From assembly GCA_022385755.1 (NCBI GenBank), contig MU278357.1:124001-188000 (forward strand): a DNA stretch of 64,000 bases, in the 5' to 3' direction. Source of the stretch: Trametopsis cervina (Eukaryota; Basidiomycota; Agaricomycetes; Polyporales; Irpicaceae). Shown here piece by piece: positions 11,496 through 22,572 of this stretch. Within the stretch, counting starts at the first letter, position 1; each line of letters starts with the position of its first letter. A program made the position numbers and the translations under genes. The notes beneath the pieces are model-generated. The model saw only the letters and a program-made list of their open reading frames with translations. It ran no database searches and was not told the origin of the DNA.

Positions 11496-13843
11496 ATGGC
11501 TATGTCTGCCAATGGATACACTGCAAATGACCACAACAATACGTTCTCAAGACAGCCGCCCTCATCACCCTTGTCGAACCGTTCAAACCAGCCGCCGAGC
11601 AGTTCAGGAGGTTATACGCCTTTCAGGGCTCCCGCGCATAAGCATGCACATCACTTACACTCAATCCCCCCAAGGGAGAAGTCAACCAGGACACTGATCA
11701 TTGACCATTTGCTATGGGTGCATGCACGGACCCGATTTGCGCAAGCACGCGCAGAATTGGGCATGGCGGATAGAACGGGGGGCACACATTCATCTAATTA
11801 CGTCCACCGTGAGCGGCCAGAGAACTATGAGGAGGAAGAGGACGTTTACAGCGAAGGTGAGGGTGTCACAACTCTCGTAGCTCGTGCAGGTGGTCCCGGG
11901 CACACGCATGAAGAAGATGAGGACGAACGACTGGACTTGCAAGATCTCACTCTCGCTCGGAGTCTTCGTCAGCGCGCAGAGGGCGTAGAGAAGGTCATCG
12001 CCGGGATGTTACACCAACCTCCCACGGTGCATCCCAACTTGCCAGACGAAATGCTGCAGCCGCCAACGTCGCCTCAGATGCATCCGCAGAGCTCAGCGCA
12101 GCTCAATGGCGGACGGCCCAACGAGCATACACTCCCGAATGGTGTCCGCCTACGCCTTGCGTTGGGGACTGTCATCAACGATGTATTCGCACGTCGCCCC
12201 CCATCTCCTCCTTTGCGTCACCCCAATCGCTCTCACCAGCATGAACTCCCGCCGCCCACTCTTCCACCCGTGCTGGTGCCACTCGCGGCCGTCTCCCTCC
12301 CTCCCCTGATTCCGAACGGCCGCAAGCCGATCCCTACTGAATACATCAAGTCGTTATACAATAACGGTGCAGATCCAGACTCGCAGAACTCACCTCCGGC
12401 GCTCAGATGCCCGAGGCATCTTCTCATGGGGTGTGACATCTGCGTCGAGGCCAAGACATCGTCGCGTCCAACGGGGGAGAAGAAGAGGACCGGTACCTCA
12501 AGGTCTTTGTCTACCCCGACTAACAGCCCCGGGGATATATCAGGGAATGGTGGAGGAGGCAATGTGTTCGGACTGGGCGGTGGGGTGACGGGATGGCAGG
12601 AAGGCAGTGGGATCGGGTCAGGGCTTTCAAGGCCGTCTGAGAAGGGCACGGTCCTCAGGCGCCCCTCAATCCCAGGGAAGAGCGATTTCACTGATTCGCC
12701 AGCCGCTCACACCAAGCTCGCAGAACTGATCGTACGGTTCCTGCGGCTGAGTGCACTGGTGGCCATCGAGTTGGGTCGTGAAGCAAGAGAAGACCGCGCA
12801 TCTGTAGATGGGGAGCGGGACACCTCTCCGGCGAGCCAACACCACCCATCCGTTTCTCCACTCCTCACCCCTCGTCTTCTCCCCAACCGCAACTTCACGA
12901 CCGCAGATCTTCATGCGAACGCTCTTCGACCGTCTAGAGCATGGTACTTCCTTCTGTCGGGCCTCTTGACAAGATCAGTACTGGAAGGATACATGACTGG
13001 GGGCTGGCGCGGAGCAGAGCCTGTTGAGATCCTGCTTTCAATAGGGCTTGGGCTACCACCGAAGCAGAACGACAGCCCCCGCCGGGAGAAGCGGAAACCG
13101 CTGGATGATCCATTCGCAGAGTTCGATCCCGAAGATTTCCCTGAGCTCGAGGACGCAGTTAAGATACTCTTCCCCTCGTTGCGAGAAGTGAATCCCGCGC
13201 AAGGCGGATGCCCACCACGACGTCCCGAGGGCGCAGAGTCAGAATACGAGGTTGAGATGACGGAGCGTTTGGCCAGGGTAAGATCATAGCAATTCCCCTA
13301 GATTTATTACGCTGACTCGGTCAGCAGTTCTATGATGTACCCCAGTCTACGCCAGACGTTGCAACGCACATGGAAGATCTAGCGTGGCAATACCCCGCAG
13401 AAGCTGTCGAGCGGGCCGCCTGTCGATTTTGTGAAGCCGTGGCGCGATGGAGAGGGAAACCAGAGTTGGAGACCGTGAGTGCTTGGTAGCTGTGTGCCTT
13501 CGAGGACATTTCATTCATTTTTCGTGCTAAACTTCAGTATAAGAAGGCACCCTGGGTCGCGGGAAACAAGGAAACACGGAATAGCGGGACGACGATGTCG
13601 ATCGAATCGCTGGTGCACTCCAATCCTACCAGTCCGAACCGTCCTACGACAGGAAACCTCTCCGGCTCCTCGCTCCCACCTCTCCCTCCATACCAGCCTC
13701 CTACGCCGCAAGTATCGCACAAGCCCTCGGTGGACGACTACTTCATTCACCCGCCGTCGTTCATACTGCAGGGCCGGAAACGTCGGCGCTCGGAAGCAGA
13801 ACGACCAGACGACGGGAGAAGACTGTATCAGATGTTCTCATAA
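11496..13843 (+). CDS. Conserved-looking large hypothetical protein
   Basis: I do not recognise this protein. Three exons, 11496-13277, 13328-13474 and 13538-13843, join in phase 0 to give 744 aa. The first 70 residues are Ser/Pro-rich, followed by an ordered-looking block with IIDHLLWVHARTRFAQARAE. An acidic segment (EEEEDVYSEGEG) and the helical LARSLRQRAEGVEKVIAGML come next, then NGVRLRLALGTVINDVF. A short Cys cluster reads CPRHLLMGCDIC near residue 310. After Gly/Ser-rich filler come hydrophobic helices, KLAELIVRFLRLSALVAIELG and AWYFLLSGLLTRSVLEGYMTGGWRG, which look structural rather than membrane-spanning. Exon 2 adds CRFCEAVARWRG. The C-terminus is Pro-rich and ends with GRKRRRSEAE, a likely nuclear localisation signal. 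The mix of disorder and conserved helices suggests a nuclear scaffold or regulator, but that is inference only. Confidence 0.75.
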
Positions 13844-14452
13844 TGCCCGCGCGATTGACCTAGACATTTCCACCGTTCTCGTAACTTATTGGGCGAAGGT
13901 GAGAGGAAACGCTCCTTTGTGGGCTTTTTTACGATGTGTGGGATCCTCCGCACTCAAAATGTAATACGCGACGATTTTTTTGTTATCATGTTGTCTCGCG
14001 CTCGCTGTGTGTACATGTATTGATAGCTATGGCTCGGTTTGCGTTCTGGATCCGTTGTGCGGGTGTTTGTTGTCCAATGCCGCTTTCGATTACGAGCCTT
14101 CCATGTGTAATTGTAGACACTGTCAACAACTAAATGTTTGAACCTCCTCTCAGCTTTCATGCGCATGTGTTGTGTGTGCGGCGCTGATAATAGTAAGTGG
14201 TTTTCATGGGTAGAAATGGAGATTGCCCAACAGAGTGTATAATCGGGCAGCCTACGTCTCAATCTTGAGATAGGCTATATAAGCATACAGTAACTGGGGC
14301 GAGAAAGACTACTATTTTCCTTTCCTCCCACTGAGACACCATCGTACAACTGAGATTCAAGCAATTATGTTGTACCATCGGGCTCAGTAAGAGGCTTCCA
14401 GGCCAAACTAAAGGGAGAAAAATCGAGCAGATATAGATCCAGCGACTTCATA
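13844..14452. other. intergenic between convergent genes
   Basis: About 0.6 kb between the stop of the 744-aa gene and the stop of the BTB gene, which converge. Probably the two 3' UTRs. No gene seen. Confidence 0.45.
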
Positions 14453-15561
14453 TTAGATCGTTCTCTGGTAATGGTAAAGTCAAAGTGAGCGAACAGGGAA
14501 ACTATGAGAGTAAGGACTGCTCACGTCAAGCAAAATCCACGCATCTGCAATCTCCTTGACGTGCGTTTCCACTACCTGCTTGCAGTCAGGGCACTGGATA
14601 GAGTTTGCGAGTCCATGCATGATTGACTCTATACCTGCCCGTGTGGTCGCTAGAGGGGTACATCAGCCGTTGGGCCTTGCACAGCGGCACCAGGACATAG
14701 TCGCACTTACCAGGGGTAGCAGTATAGTACACTTGTGTCGCAGCTAGTTGTACAGCTCTACTCACATTCTGCCGTTGTTCCGGGGAACACCACGGCGTTG
14801 CCACATGGGGATACACGCTCTTGTCCAATAGCCGCTTCAGGCCCTCCATTCGTGCACTTTGCAGCCTGTACAACCTGTGGAGATAATGGACGCCCATCTG
14901 TTCGGCTAGATGGGGCGGAATATGATCCAGCTTGGCCGAGAGCGTGTAGGAAGAGGCGGCCACCGCGAGATCCTCAAGACCGTGAGACGCAGCGAGGGCG
15001 AAGGTTTCTATCGGATGGGCAAGGCCTTGATTGAGCACAGTGCTGTAGAGCGGGCTTGCGTTTCGTGAGAGATATCGCTGTAGAGGTATAAGACCGTATG
15101 TCTTGAGGGCTTGGATAGATGCGGCCAGACAGTCCAAGGATGGGTTGTACGCGCCACACGATAGACCATAGAGAGTATGAAGCACAACATTGAGGACGTC
15201 CTGTGGGTCCGTGACAACGAATGTCAATGGGTTCTCACTTGTCGGCTCAACGCCAGTGACCGAGAGGAATCCTGCAAAGTTATTGGCAGACGCTTCTTGG
15301 AGACGATGGCAGTGCACGGCGAAAAGCACGTTGTCTGCGCTTGCGATGATAACGTCCGGCAGTGTGCTATCCAGGTTTGCGTCGAGGTGGAAGGCAGACG
15401 AGACTTGGAACGGAGGGCGATCGAGGTCTACATCGGCGGGAATGTCTTTGTCAACCACATCGTGGTCCTCGGAAGAGCAGAGCACAGAGCAAAAGAAAGC
15501 TTGCCGCACCTGCACCTGCGCGGACGTCATCGAAAGATTGTGGGTTGAAGTCGTTTGACAT
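14453..15561 (-). CDS. BTB/POZ domain protein
   Basis: BTB domains mediate dimerisation and often recruit Cullin-3 or transcription regulators; Agaricomycetes have many such stand-alone genes. Residues about 50-130 fit the fold: STLPDVIIASADNVLFAVHCHRLQEAS, then VLNVVLHTLYGLSC. Helical BACK-like repeats follow. My model uses exons 15526-15561, 14711-15467, 14525-14634 and 14453-14464 (304 aa). The second-to-last exon gives a short C-terminal module, ANSIQCPDCKQVVETHV, whose Cys-x2-Cys resembles a pattern I associate with fungal proteins of this type. The 5' end is the weak part: the first intron would start GTCCGC, which is poor. A first exon at the ATG at 15561 gives MSNDFNPQSF and an acidic join; an unspliced start near 15596 is less convincing because it does not begin with ATG. 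Confidence 0.75.
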
Positions 15562-15817
15562 GGTGTTGTCGGTATATTCGTTCGGGGGTATATCACCAGG
15601 CATGCCTCAACGTCGCATCGATAGAAAAGGAGTTGAACATAGCAATAATGACATGAGAAGCTATAAACATAGACCGGTGAAAGTATAACTGGTTCGAAAA
15701 CTTGCCTCTTTAAAGTTGCTCCTCAGGCGTCAATTGGAGACAACCCCTGCCCATGGTCGCCGAGAGACCAATCAGGAGTTGAAGCCGGGCGCTGGACCCG
15801 CTTGTTCTGCAACGACG
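15562..15817. promoter_or_regulatory. shared divergent promoter region
   Basis: 256 bp separate the start codons of the minus-strand BTB gene and the plus-strand Asterix gene, so both promoters must lie here. A TATAAA occurs at 15662-15667 on the plus strand, but it is about 150 nt from the Asterix ATG, so its role is doubtful. Confidence 0.4.
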
Positions 15818-16405
15818 ATGGCCATTCAAGACGACCCCCGCGATGCGTCCGCAGAGACGCAGATGACATTACCTGTCTCATGGACAACTGACTCGGCAGG
15901 TGTGTATCTCTATCCACCTCACCCTGCAGTTCAGGCTGTGCTGAACTGCTATGACAGATGCATTGGGTTCTAGCGGTATGTAGTGCTTTTCTGAACCATG
16001 GATGGTAGATAGCCCTGGAGGCTTATCATGAACACGCTCGGTATAGCTCTGTTCCTTTCTGGTCTGATCATGGTCACTCGTAACCGGTGCGTACCATTCC
16101 CATTCTGTTATGACGCCCTTTCCTAACCCCTAACATCTTCATCTTCTTTAGATGGCTAGCATGGCCAAACCTCATCCTCTCGCTCAACAGCCTCTTCAAC
16201 CAACACCCGCTGCGGACAAAGGGTGATACAAGCAACAGCACCACGTCACGAATGTACGCAAAACTCCTCTCCAGCCACGTACTATTCTAACTTGCAGTCA
16301 TATAGGGTTGCGTTCTCTGCGCTCATAGCGTGCTATCTTCCCCTCCTTATGATACAACCCGGACGTACACCGACCCAGACCGCCCTGCCGGTCGCTGGTC
16401 TTTAA
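15818..16405 (+). CDS. Asterix (WDR83OS) homologue, PAT complex subunit
   Basis: Small ER membrane protein. In animals Asterix pairs with CCDC47 in the PAT complex, which shields transmembrane helices during multipass protein insertion. Exons 15818-15901, 16013-16086, 16152-16253 and 16306-16405 give 119 aa, close to the family's size. The family pattern is visible: an N-terminal DPR motif (MAIQDDPRDAS), the first hydrophobic segment MNTLGIALFLSGLIMVTRN, then RWLAWPNLILSLNSLFNQ, and the last helix MVAFSALIACYLPLLMIQP. The last three exons are well supported. The first intron (111 nt, donor GTGTAT) is longer than its neighbours and uncertain, so residues around 28-33 may be wrong. The gene is divergent from the BTB gene with 256 bp between start codons. 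Confidence 0.78.
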
Positions 16406-16666
16406 TTGTATCATTCGTTGGTTGTAATTAGGGGGATGCGTAGAATATTTGACTAGGGTTGCCAATAATCACATGCAAGCGTCACCGTGGCCTTGGGTTC
16501 GAGCGAGCAAATCCGATTTTCTGCGTACCATCTACTACTACATCAGACCCTTAGACTATACAACAAGGCAAGTCATCCATGCGTATCTTTATCACTACAC
16601 TTCAAAGTCCGAGGTATTTGCGGTTGAGGCTAATATACAAGTTTGCTTGTCTGATTCAGTCCACTC

Positions 16667-17962
16667 TCAAGTCTTCTTCCATCCCGTTCTCTTGATGTAG
16701 CTCTCACTGGCAGCATTGGCACCCTTGATGGCGTTGAACACAATTACTTCATTGATAGCAGTCTCCATGTTCCAGATTGTCTCGCCTGCGGCGCATGAAA
16801 GCTTTGCAACATCTCTCAGCTCTTCATCTGTGACGTTAGGAATGCCGAGTTGAGCAAAGGTAACGGGTAGGTCGACTGATAGCATAAGTTCGATGTAGCG
16901 GTCGAGCTCGGTTGTAGGGGCGCCATTCAGAATCAGCTGGCAAACCACGCCGAAGGCAACTGAAAAGAGGTAAAGATATCAGATGGTGTTCTCCGCTGGT
17001 AGTCAAAACATACCTTTCTCGCCGTGCATGAGGCCATGCATCGCGTGAATGGCAGTGAAGCCGTTGTGGATCTATCAGCCAGATATTAGGGTGAGTCTTC
17101 ATGACAGACAGCATATTGCGACATACGGCATGGGCGGCGGCGAGTCCTCCTGACTCAAATCCTAGGCCCGAAAGAAGCGTGTTTGCCTCCACGACGGCCT
17201 CGAACGCGGGAGTGAGAGCCTTCGCTTTGTTCGCCTCGTACGCCTGTTTCCCAAACTTGAACAGGATCTCCTCACACTTCGCACCAATAGCCTCCGAGAG
17301 CTCCGTCGGGAGCAGTCCGCCGAAGTTGGCGCTGTGCCGGGCCTGCTTCGCCTCGACGTTCGTCGCGACGGCGTCGCCTATGCCGGCCGCGAGGAAACGG
17401 GCCGGGGCTTTGACGATCACGCTCGTATCGACGAGCACGAGGTTCGGGTTCTTGTCATAGAATGTGTACTTCTCGAACTCGCCGCCTGGGGTGTAGATGA
17501 CGGAGAGCGCAGAGCAAGGGGCGTCGGTGGACGCTGTGGTGGGCAGGACGGCGACTGGGAGGTGGAGGATGTCGGCGATGTTCTTTGCAGAATCGATGAC
17601 TTTGCCTCCGCCGAGTGCGATAACGAAGTCGACATTCGCCTCGCGACCTTGGTCTGCGAGGCGATGGATCTCTTGCGTGGAGGCCTCGCCGCCGAAGACA
17701 CCTCTGGTCACTTTGAAGTCTGCTTTCTCGAGCGAATCGACAAGAGACTTTCCAGCTACGTAGTGAGACGGTCTCAGTGAAGCTATAGCCAGAACAGATA
17801 CGATATCATACCAATCTCAAAGACAAGTTCATCGGACGCAAGCAGCGGTGCCCGTCCCAGACCAGAGAGATAACTGGCTGCGTTCTTGATCGCGTTTGGC
17901 CCTTGGATGTACTTCGATGGAGACTGGAAGACGCGTTCCGTCAGATGCTTGGGATTAGGCAT
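16667..17962 (-). CDS. Glycerol dehydrogenase (iron-type alcohol dehydrogenase family)
   Basis: NAD-dependent, metal-containing enzyme that oxidises glycerol to dihydroxyacetone, with the GldA-type fold. Start MPNPKHLTERVFQSPSKYI at 17962. The nucleotide-binding part has VDFVIALGGGKVIDSAKNIAD (the GGGKxxD signature), followed by VLPTTASTDAPCSALSVIYT. The Asp and His metal ligands fit GIGDAVATN and AIHAMHGLMHGEKVAFG. The C-terminal helical domain includes LPVTFAQLGIPNVTDEEL and ends SESYIKRTGWKKT. At least three introns interrupt it, one near 17760-17810 and others on either side of the short IHNGFTAIHAMHGLMHGEK exon. A TATAAG lies 83 nt upstream of the ATG. Whether the natural substrate is glycerol or a related polyol cannot be told from sequence. 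Confidence 0.9.
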
Positions 17963-19193
17963 GCTGTGGTCTCTGACAGGGGTTTGTGAGAGGGAAGAGA
18001 GAGCTCTGAGCTGAGGAGCCAGTGGCTACTCGATAGCGGCCGTACTTATATCTGCATCTCGACACCTAGGCCTGTTCCGAAGTGGCTTGTCCGTCGAACC
18101 ACAGCCTAGATCGCACGAAGAACCAGACCGGACGAGAAAGTCAGCAGAATGTACCAGACGACCTGCTGTTTGCTCATGTTTCATTGGTCGTAGCATCTAT
18201 GGTGGCTATCCGCTCAGGAGAAGAGGGTTTTCGTAGCATGCTTGAAGTCCGAAGTAAGCCGGTGCAATACCGCCGATTCACGTGATCGCATTTGCGCATA
18301 CATCCAGTGGATGGCTTTCTTTCATGCTCCTTGCAAATATTCCGCTGTTCATGTCTTCCCAAAGTCATCCAGCGAAGTCCCAGTTTACCGTTCTATGCAT
18401 GACATACGTCCTACAGTACTAGTGCAACAAGCATAAATCCTCTAGTCGACGCACGCTCTTTCCGTATCCCGAAGTCATGCGACGCTGTTTACCAGCTCAG
18501 GCTGGGGTGTACGGAGGCTAGACTATAATAAACGGTGCGAGGAGTACAAGCGATAGACCGCTCACAACTAGCAGTTACCACACTGGCACTATCTGTCGGA
18601 TCGTGTGCTCTGCAGCAGCTCCTTTCCTAGGGTTGCTATAGGGAATAGCGTATTCTTGTCAACATTCCGCCCATCTGACCCTCTGTGACATGAGGAGTGT
18701 AGAAAATGTCAGATAATGGCTTATCATATGCTCAAGTGTAAGTGTATTGCCCACTCATCGTCAATGCTAAGAACTCATGTCTTGCGGTGTTCAGAAACCA
18801 TCATTCTCACGATGTTTAGTTGGTGTAGTCCATAGCCGCACAATTCAACTTGCATTGGCTGCCCCAGCTCCCGTTGCACCCATCGCGTTGTGTGCAGGGC
18901 AGTATCCTATGAAGTCATTCTGATAGCGGATGAAGAGGTTTTAGTACGACTACGCGAGAATTGCACTCAGCTTGCCCTCCCACCACAGCTGCGACATGCT
19001 GCAGCGTCCTAGGAATGTCTTTTCTGTGAGTGTGTGTTTTATTGAATAGCAGGATCACGCGTGTTCAATATGCGCTCTATTAAATTTGATATATAGTCTG
19101 GTATTACAGAAGACGAATCCTGCGTCTGAAATCGAAGAGTGGACTATCATCGCCACTAAAGTATATGCGCAATCGACTAGCAAACTCTGCAGC
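17963..19193. other. gene-poor interval
   Basis: 1.2 kb between the glycerol dehydrogenase start and the stop of GTPase C. Only short frames of no recognisable content. No repeat or RNA gene seen. Confidence 0.45.
18045..18050 (-). promoter_or_regulatory. TATA-like element of the glycerol dehydrogenase gene
   Basis: TATAAG on the minus strand, 83 nt upstream of the ATG; almost the same sequence and spacing as at the chitinase gene. Confidence 0.4.
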
Positions 19194-20553
19194 CTATTGG
19201 ACAACACACCATGCCCCTCCTCCATCCGAGCGCGTTTCAACTGGCGCTGTATTTGAGCGAACGGGTGTTGGACGTTCTCGCTGTTGATCGACCGGCTTCT
19301 CCTGCTGCGGTGTACGTGGTCTGGACTCAGCATCTCTGGGCGGCATTGGCATGGTTCTGGAGCGTCGCTGGCTCTTGTGCTTGGTGAGCCCCTCGACCTT
19401 ACCGAGGACGCTGGTGAGATGCTTGTCCAACAGCTCTCCCGCCCGCGTGAGCAGCTCCGTCTGCTCGGTGAGCTTCCGAATCTTCTCCCTCTCCTCCTTC
19501 AACATCTCCCTTGTCTCCTTCAGCTCCTTTGTCAACTGCTCTACTATCCCTCTCAGCCTGCTGATCTCCTCGCCGGTCTGCTCCTCTACATCGCGCAGTT
19601 TACCGGATAGCTCTGCGTTCACAGCCCTCAATCTGGCAATCTCTTGTTCCTGCTGATTCGTAAGCTCCTTCACGTCCTCATTGTGACGCTGGGCCATCGT
19701 GCTCCAGGTGTCGATGAAATGCACACCGGCTTCTGTATGTGCGAGTTTTTTCTTTTCGTCTACCAATTCGCGCTGAATATTCAAAGGTATCGGCTTATTG
19801 GCCAAGAAGCGGCGGATGATAGCGTGTGCGGACTGAGCGGTGTTATCGTGGCGGGCCATCTGTGCGCCGTTCTCCAACGCACGCTTGAAGAATAGGTCGC
19901 TCGACGCCAGCTCTTTCTCTCTGCTCTCCTCCTCCGCGAAGAGCGTCTTGTCCGCGCCGGAGGACCACATGTTCGTAACGACCACCGCATTCTTCAGCGT
20001 CGCCTCGCCGCAAAGCCTTCTGAAGACGGACATGTTCCGCCTTGCCATACCACCGACACGACGATCGGTTATCCTGTGCAGGTATATGACGCCTGCCAGG
20101 AGACGGCCTGCTTCGTATCTACGGGGACTCAGTTTCTGTACGTCGACGGAACGAGAGACACATTCACTTACGTCTTCGCCAGGAAAGCTGCCACATCTCG
20201 CAAAATTTCTGCCTCACTTCGAGTTGTGTCGTCGAAGCCAGGAGTATCCACTAGAGTGACGACATGGCCATCGAGCTCGAATTGCTCAGATGTCTGGATC
20301 TCGGATGTGCATGATTCTAGCCCTCCTCCTATCACCAAGTTCGATCCACTGGCTTTGTTAATAAACTGTCGGCACCGTAATCAGTGTGGAGGACTAACGT
20401 ATCCCAGAGCAGTCAATCGCTTACCGTGGTCTTTCCAGCACCAGTCAAGCCCATCACCCTGGAAACGTGTCAGTATTGTCAAGCACTGCAACGCACGAGG
20501 AGGCCGTGAACTCACAGGATGAGCGAATCTTGCTGGTCGAGAGCTGAAGCCAT
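19194..20553 (-). CDS. AIG1-like GTPase C, coiled coil and CaaX-like end
   Basis: Third member of the family. Exons 20516-20553, 20425-20458, 20172-20365 and 19194-20118 join in frame to give 396 aa. The second exon is again 34 nt with the P-loop GLTGAGKTT. Exon 3 starts FINKASGS and has DTPGFDDT. Exon 4 has YLHRITDRRVGGMARRN, VVVTNMW at the G4 position and IQRELVDEKK. Residues about 215-330 form a coiled coil with leucine heptads (EEISRLRGIVEQLTKELKE). A basic Pro/Arg-rich linker (KHKSQRRSRTMPMPPRD and following) leads to the end AWCVVQ, so the last four residues, CVVQ, form a CaaX-like box similar to CTVQ of GTPase B. The basic linker plus a prenyl group would be a classic plasma-membrane targeting pair; that is inference. 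Confidence 0.9.
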
Positions 20554-21146
20554 TGGTGACTCGAGGTTGGGTGTGGGTAAAGGGGAAAGGGGAATGTTGG
20601 GTTAGTTCGTTCGTCTTCGCTTTCCTGGTCCTTGCCTACTTGTATGCGTCTGACCCACCCACCGCCCACAGCGCTTGTACACCCACGTAGTTCATATCGC
20701 AGGAATTTAATAATTCTGTGCCCCGGATGTCAGATCCTCGTGGCTAGCGTATGGCCGCTGCAGTATGTGGGGCTCTTTCCATGCCTCAGGAGGAAAAGCG
20801 AAGTTGCGACTTCTCCACGATGTCTCCGCGCATCTCATTACGGGTGGAGAGGGCATGAAGAACGCGCGTATCTCATTGCATATAGGGCGCTACTGATTTT
20901 ATTAAAACCAGGTCGTTTCCCTCAGGCCTCTGTTCGGATCAGTGCGTCTCCGCGAGAAGCTTCCTCGTGTATATTGGCGTGCACGAGGTAGCTGCTTGTT
21001 GCGGCATGATACCTCGACTAATGCACGCTGCATACTGGTCGCCGACAATGCTGTACGCTCCAAGTGATTTAAAGCCTGAGGTGAGTGACTCTCGGCAATA
21101 CACACATCTCCGCCTCACTGACCGACGTCTTGAAAACACAGTGGAC
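20554..21146. promoter_or_regulatory. shared divergent promoter region of GTPases C and D
   Basis: 593 bp between the two start codons, head to head. No gene is supported inside. Co-regulation of the pair is possible. I see no clear TATA box or palindromic operator. Confidence 0.45.
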
Positions 21147-22572
21147 ATGGAAGAACGCAAGAGGAGTGATTATATTATCCTGTAAGTTTATAGACACCGA
21201 CTCGAGACCTACTTCTGTGTGACCCTAATTCTCTCCTATCTCATTAGGGTTATGGGTCCAACAGGTGCCGGGAAGACTACTGTAAGTCCGCAATAGCTAC
21301 CGGAACGATATTGCATGGATTCAAACACATGCCCAGTTTATCAATCTCGCGAGCGGGTCTGATTTGCGCGTGGGGAACAGCCTACAGTCCTGCACAGACG
21401 AGATACAATTCTCGCGTCGATTCCAAGTGAAGGGTAAAGAAGGAGAGAGAACGAGATGGGTAGTTCTAGTCGACAGCCCTGGCTTCGACGACACACAGAA
21501 GACCGAGTCGGATATCCTCGAGAAGATCTGCACCTTCCTAGGCTCCGAGTACGTCCTTACTTTTGCACAGTTGTGATATCGGGCTTCTTGCTCAATCCTC
21601 CACCAGGTACTCGCAGCAGCGTCTTCTCACAGGAATTCTATACCTCCATCGTATAACAGACAACCGGATGACAGGCTCGTCTGTGCGAAACCTCCAGGCG
21701 TATCAAGCTCTGTGCGGCCCAAATGCTCTCAAGAACAGCATAGTTGTGACGACAATGTGGAGTAGGGCCGACCCAGCGAAAGGCGAGCAGTACGAGCAGG
21801 AGCTCAAGAGCAAGGACAAGTTCTTCAAGCCAGCCCTCGACCATGGCGCCAAGTTTATTCGTCATCTCGACACACAACAGTCCGCGCACGATATCATTCG
21901 CGAGTTTGACTTTGACGAGCCGGTCGCTCTGCGGATACAGGAAGAGCTCGTGGACGAGCAGAAGAAGGTGTTTGAGACGGCGGCAGGCGAGGCCCTCTTG
22001 CAAGAGATAGCGAAGGCGGAGCAAAAGCATCTCCAAGAGATGCGCGATCTGGAGAAGGAGCTCGCAGAGGCGCGCAGGCAGGCAGAGGTAGAGGCACAGA
22101 AGGAGATAGAGGAGGAGTATGCTCGGGTCGATAATAACAGGAAGCTTCTGGAGGCGGAGAAGGCGAAGCTGTTTGCGCTGCAGTTGGAGTTTGAGGCGCT
22201 GCGACAGCATCCCGAGTCAGACGACGACGACCTCTCCACAAGACCATCGTCACCGACGTCGCAGCCGACGCCTACTGGGCGCGTAGAGGTCTCTATCGGT
22301 GCGGATGACATGAACAACGACACCAATGAGGCTGACCACGAAGAGCCTCTTCGCAATCAAGAGAATCGCGACGACGAGAGCGGAAATGTGAAGCCGAAGG
22401 CTAAAAAGAGTCTGCTCAAAAGTGAGTACTACTTCATTGGCGCCTTCAATGCTTCCTCAGTAACCTCATGTGTCTAACAGGACTCCTTGACTGTTTAGAG
22501 TCTACATGGAAACGATTCTTGTCACTCTTCAAGTTGTCTGGAAGCAGCAAGAAAAGGTTGGCCGACAAGTAA
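21147..22572 (+). CDS. AIG1-like GTPase D, amphipathic C-terminal helix
   Basis: Fourth member. Exons 21147-21181, 21248-21281, 21337-21548, 21607-22421 and 22481-22572 join in frame to give 395 aa. The 34-nt second exon has the P-loop GPTGAGKTT. Exon 3 starts FINLASGS and carries an insertion (VKGKEGERTRW) before the G3 motif, which here is DSPGFDDT-like (DSPGFDDTQ). Exon 4 has YLHRITDNRMTGSS, VVVTTMW at G4, IQEELVDEQK and a coiled coil. A Ser/Pro/acidic linker follows. Only this copy has a fifth exon; it encodes a basic-hydrophobic helix (LLDCLESTWKRFLSLFKL) and ends KKRLADK. There is no CaaX box, so the helix is the likely membrane contact. Divergent from GTPase C and more diverged in sequence than the other three. 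Confidence 0.88.
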
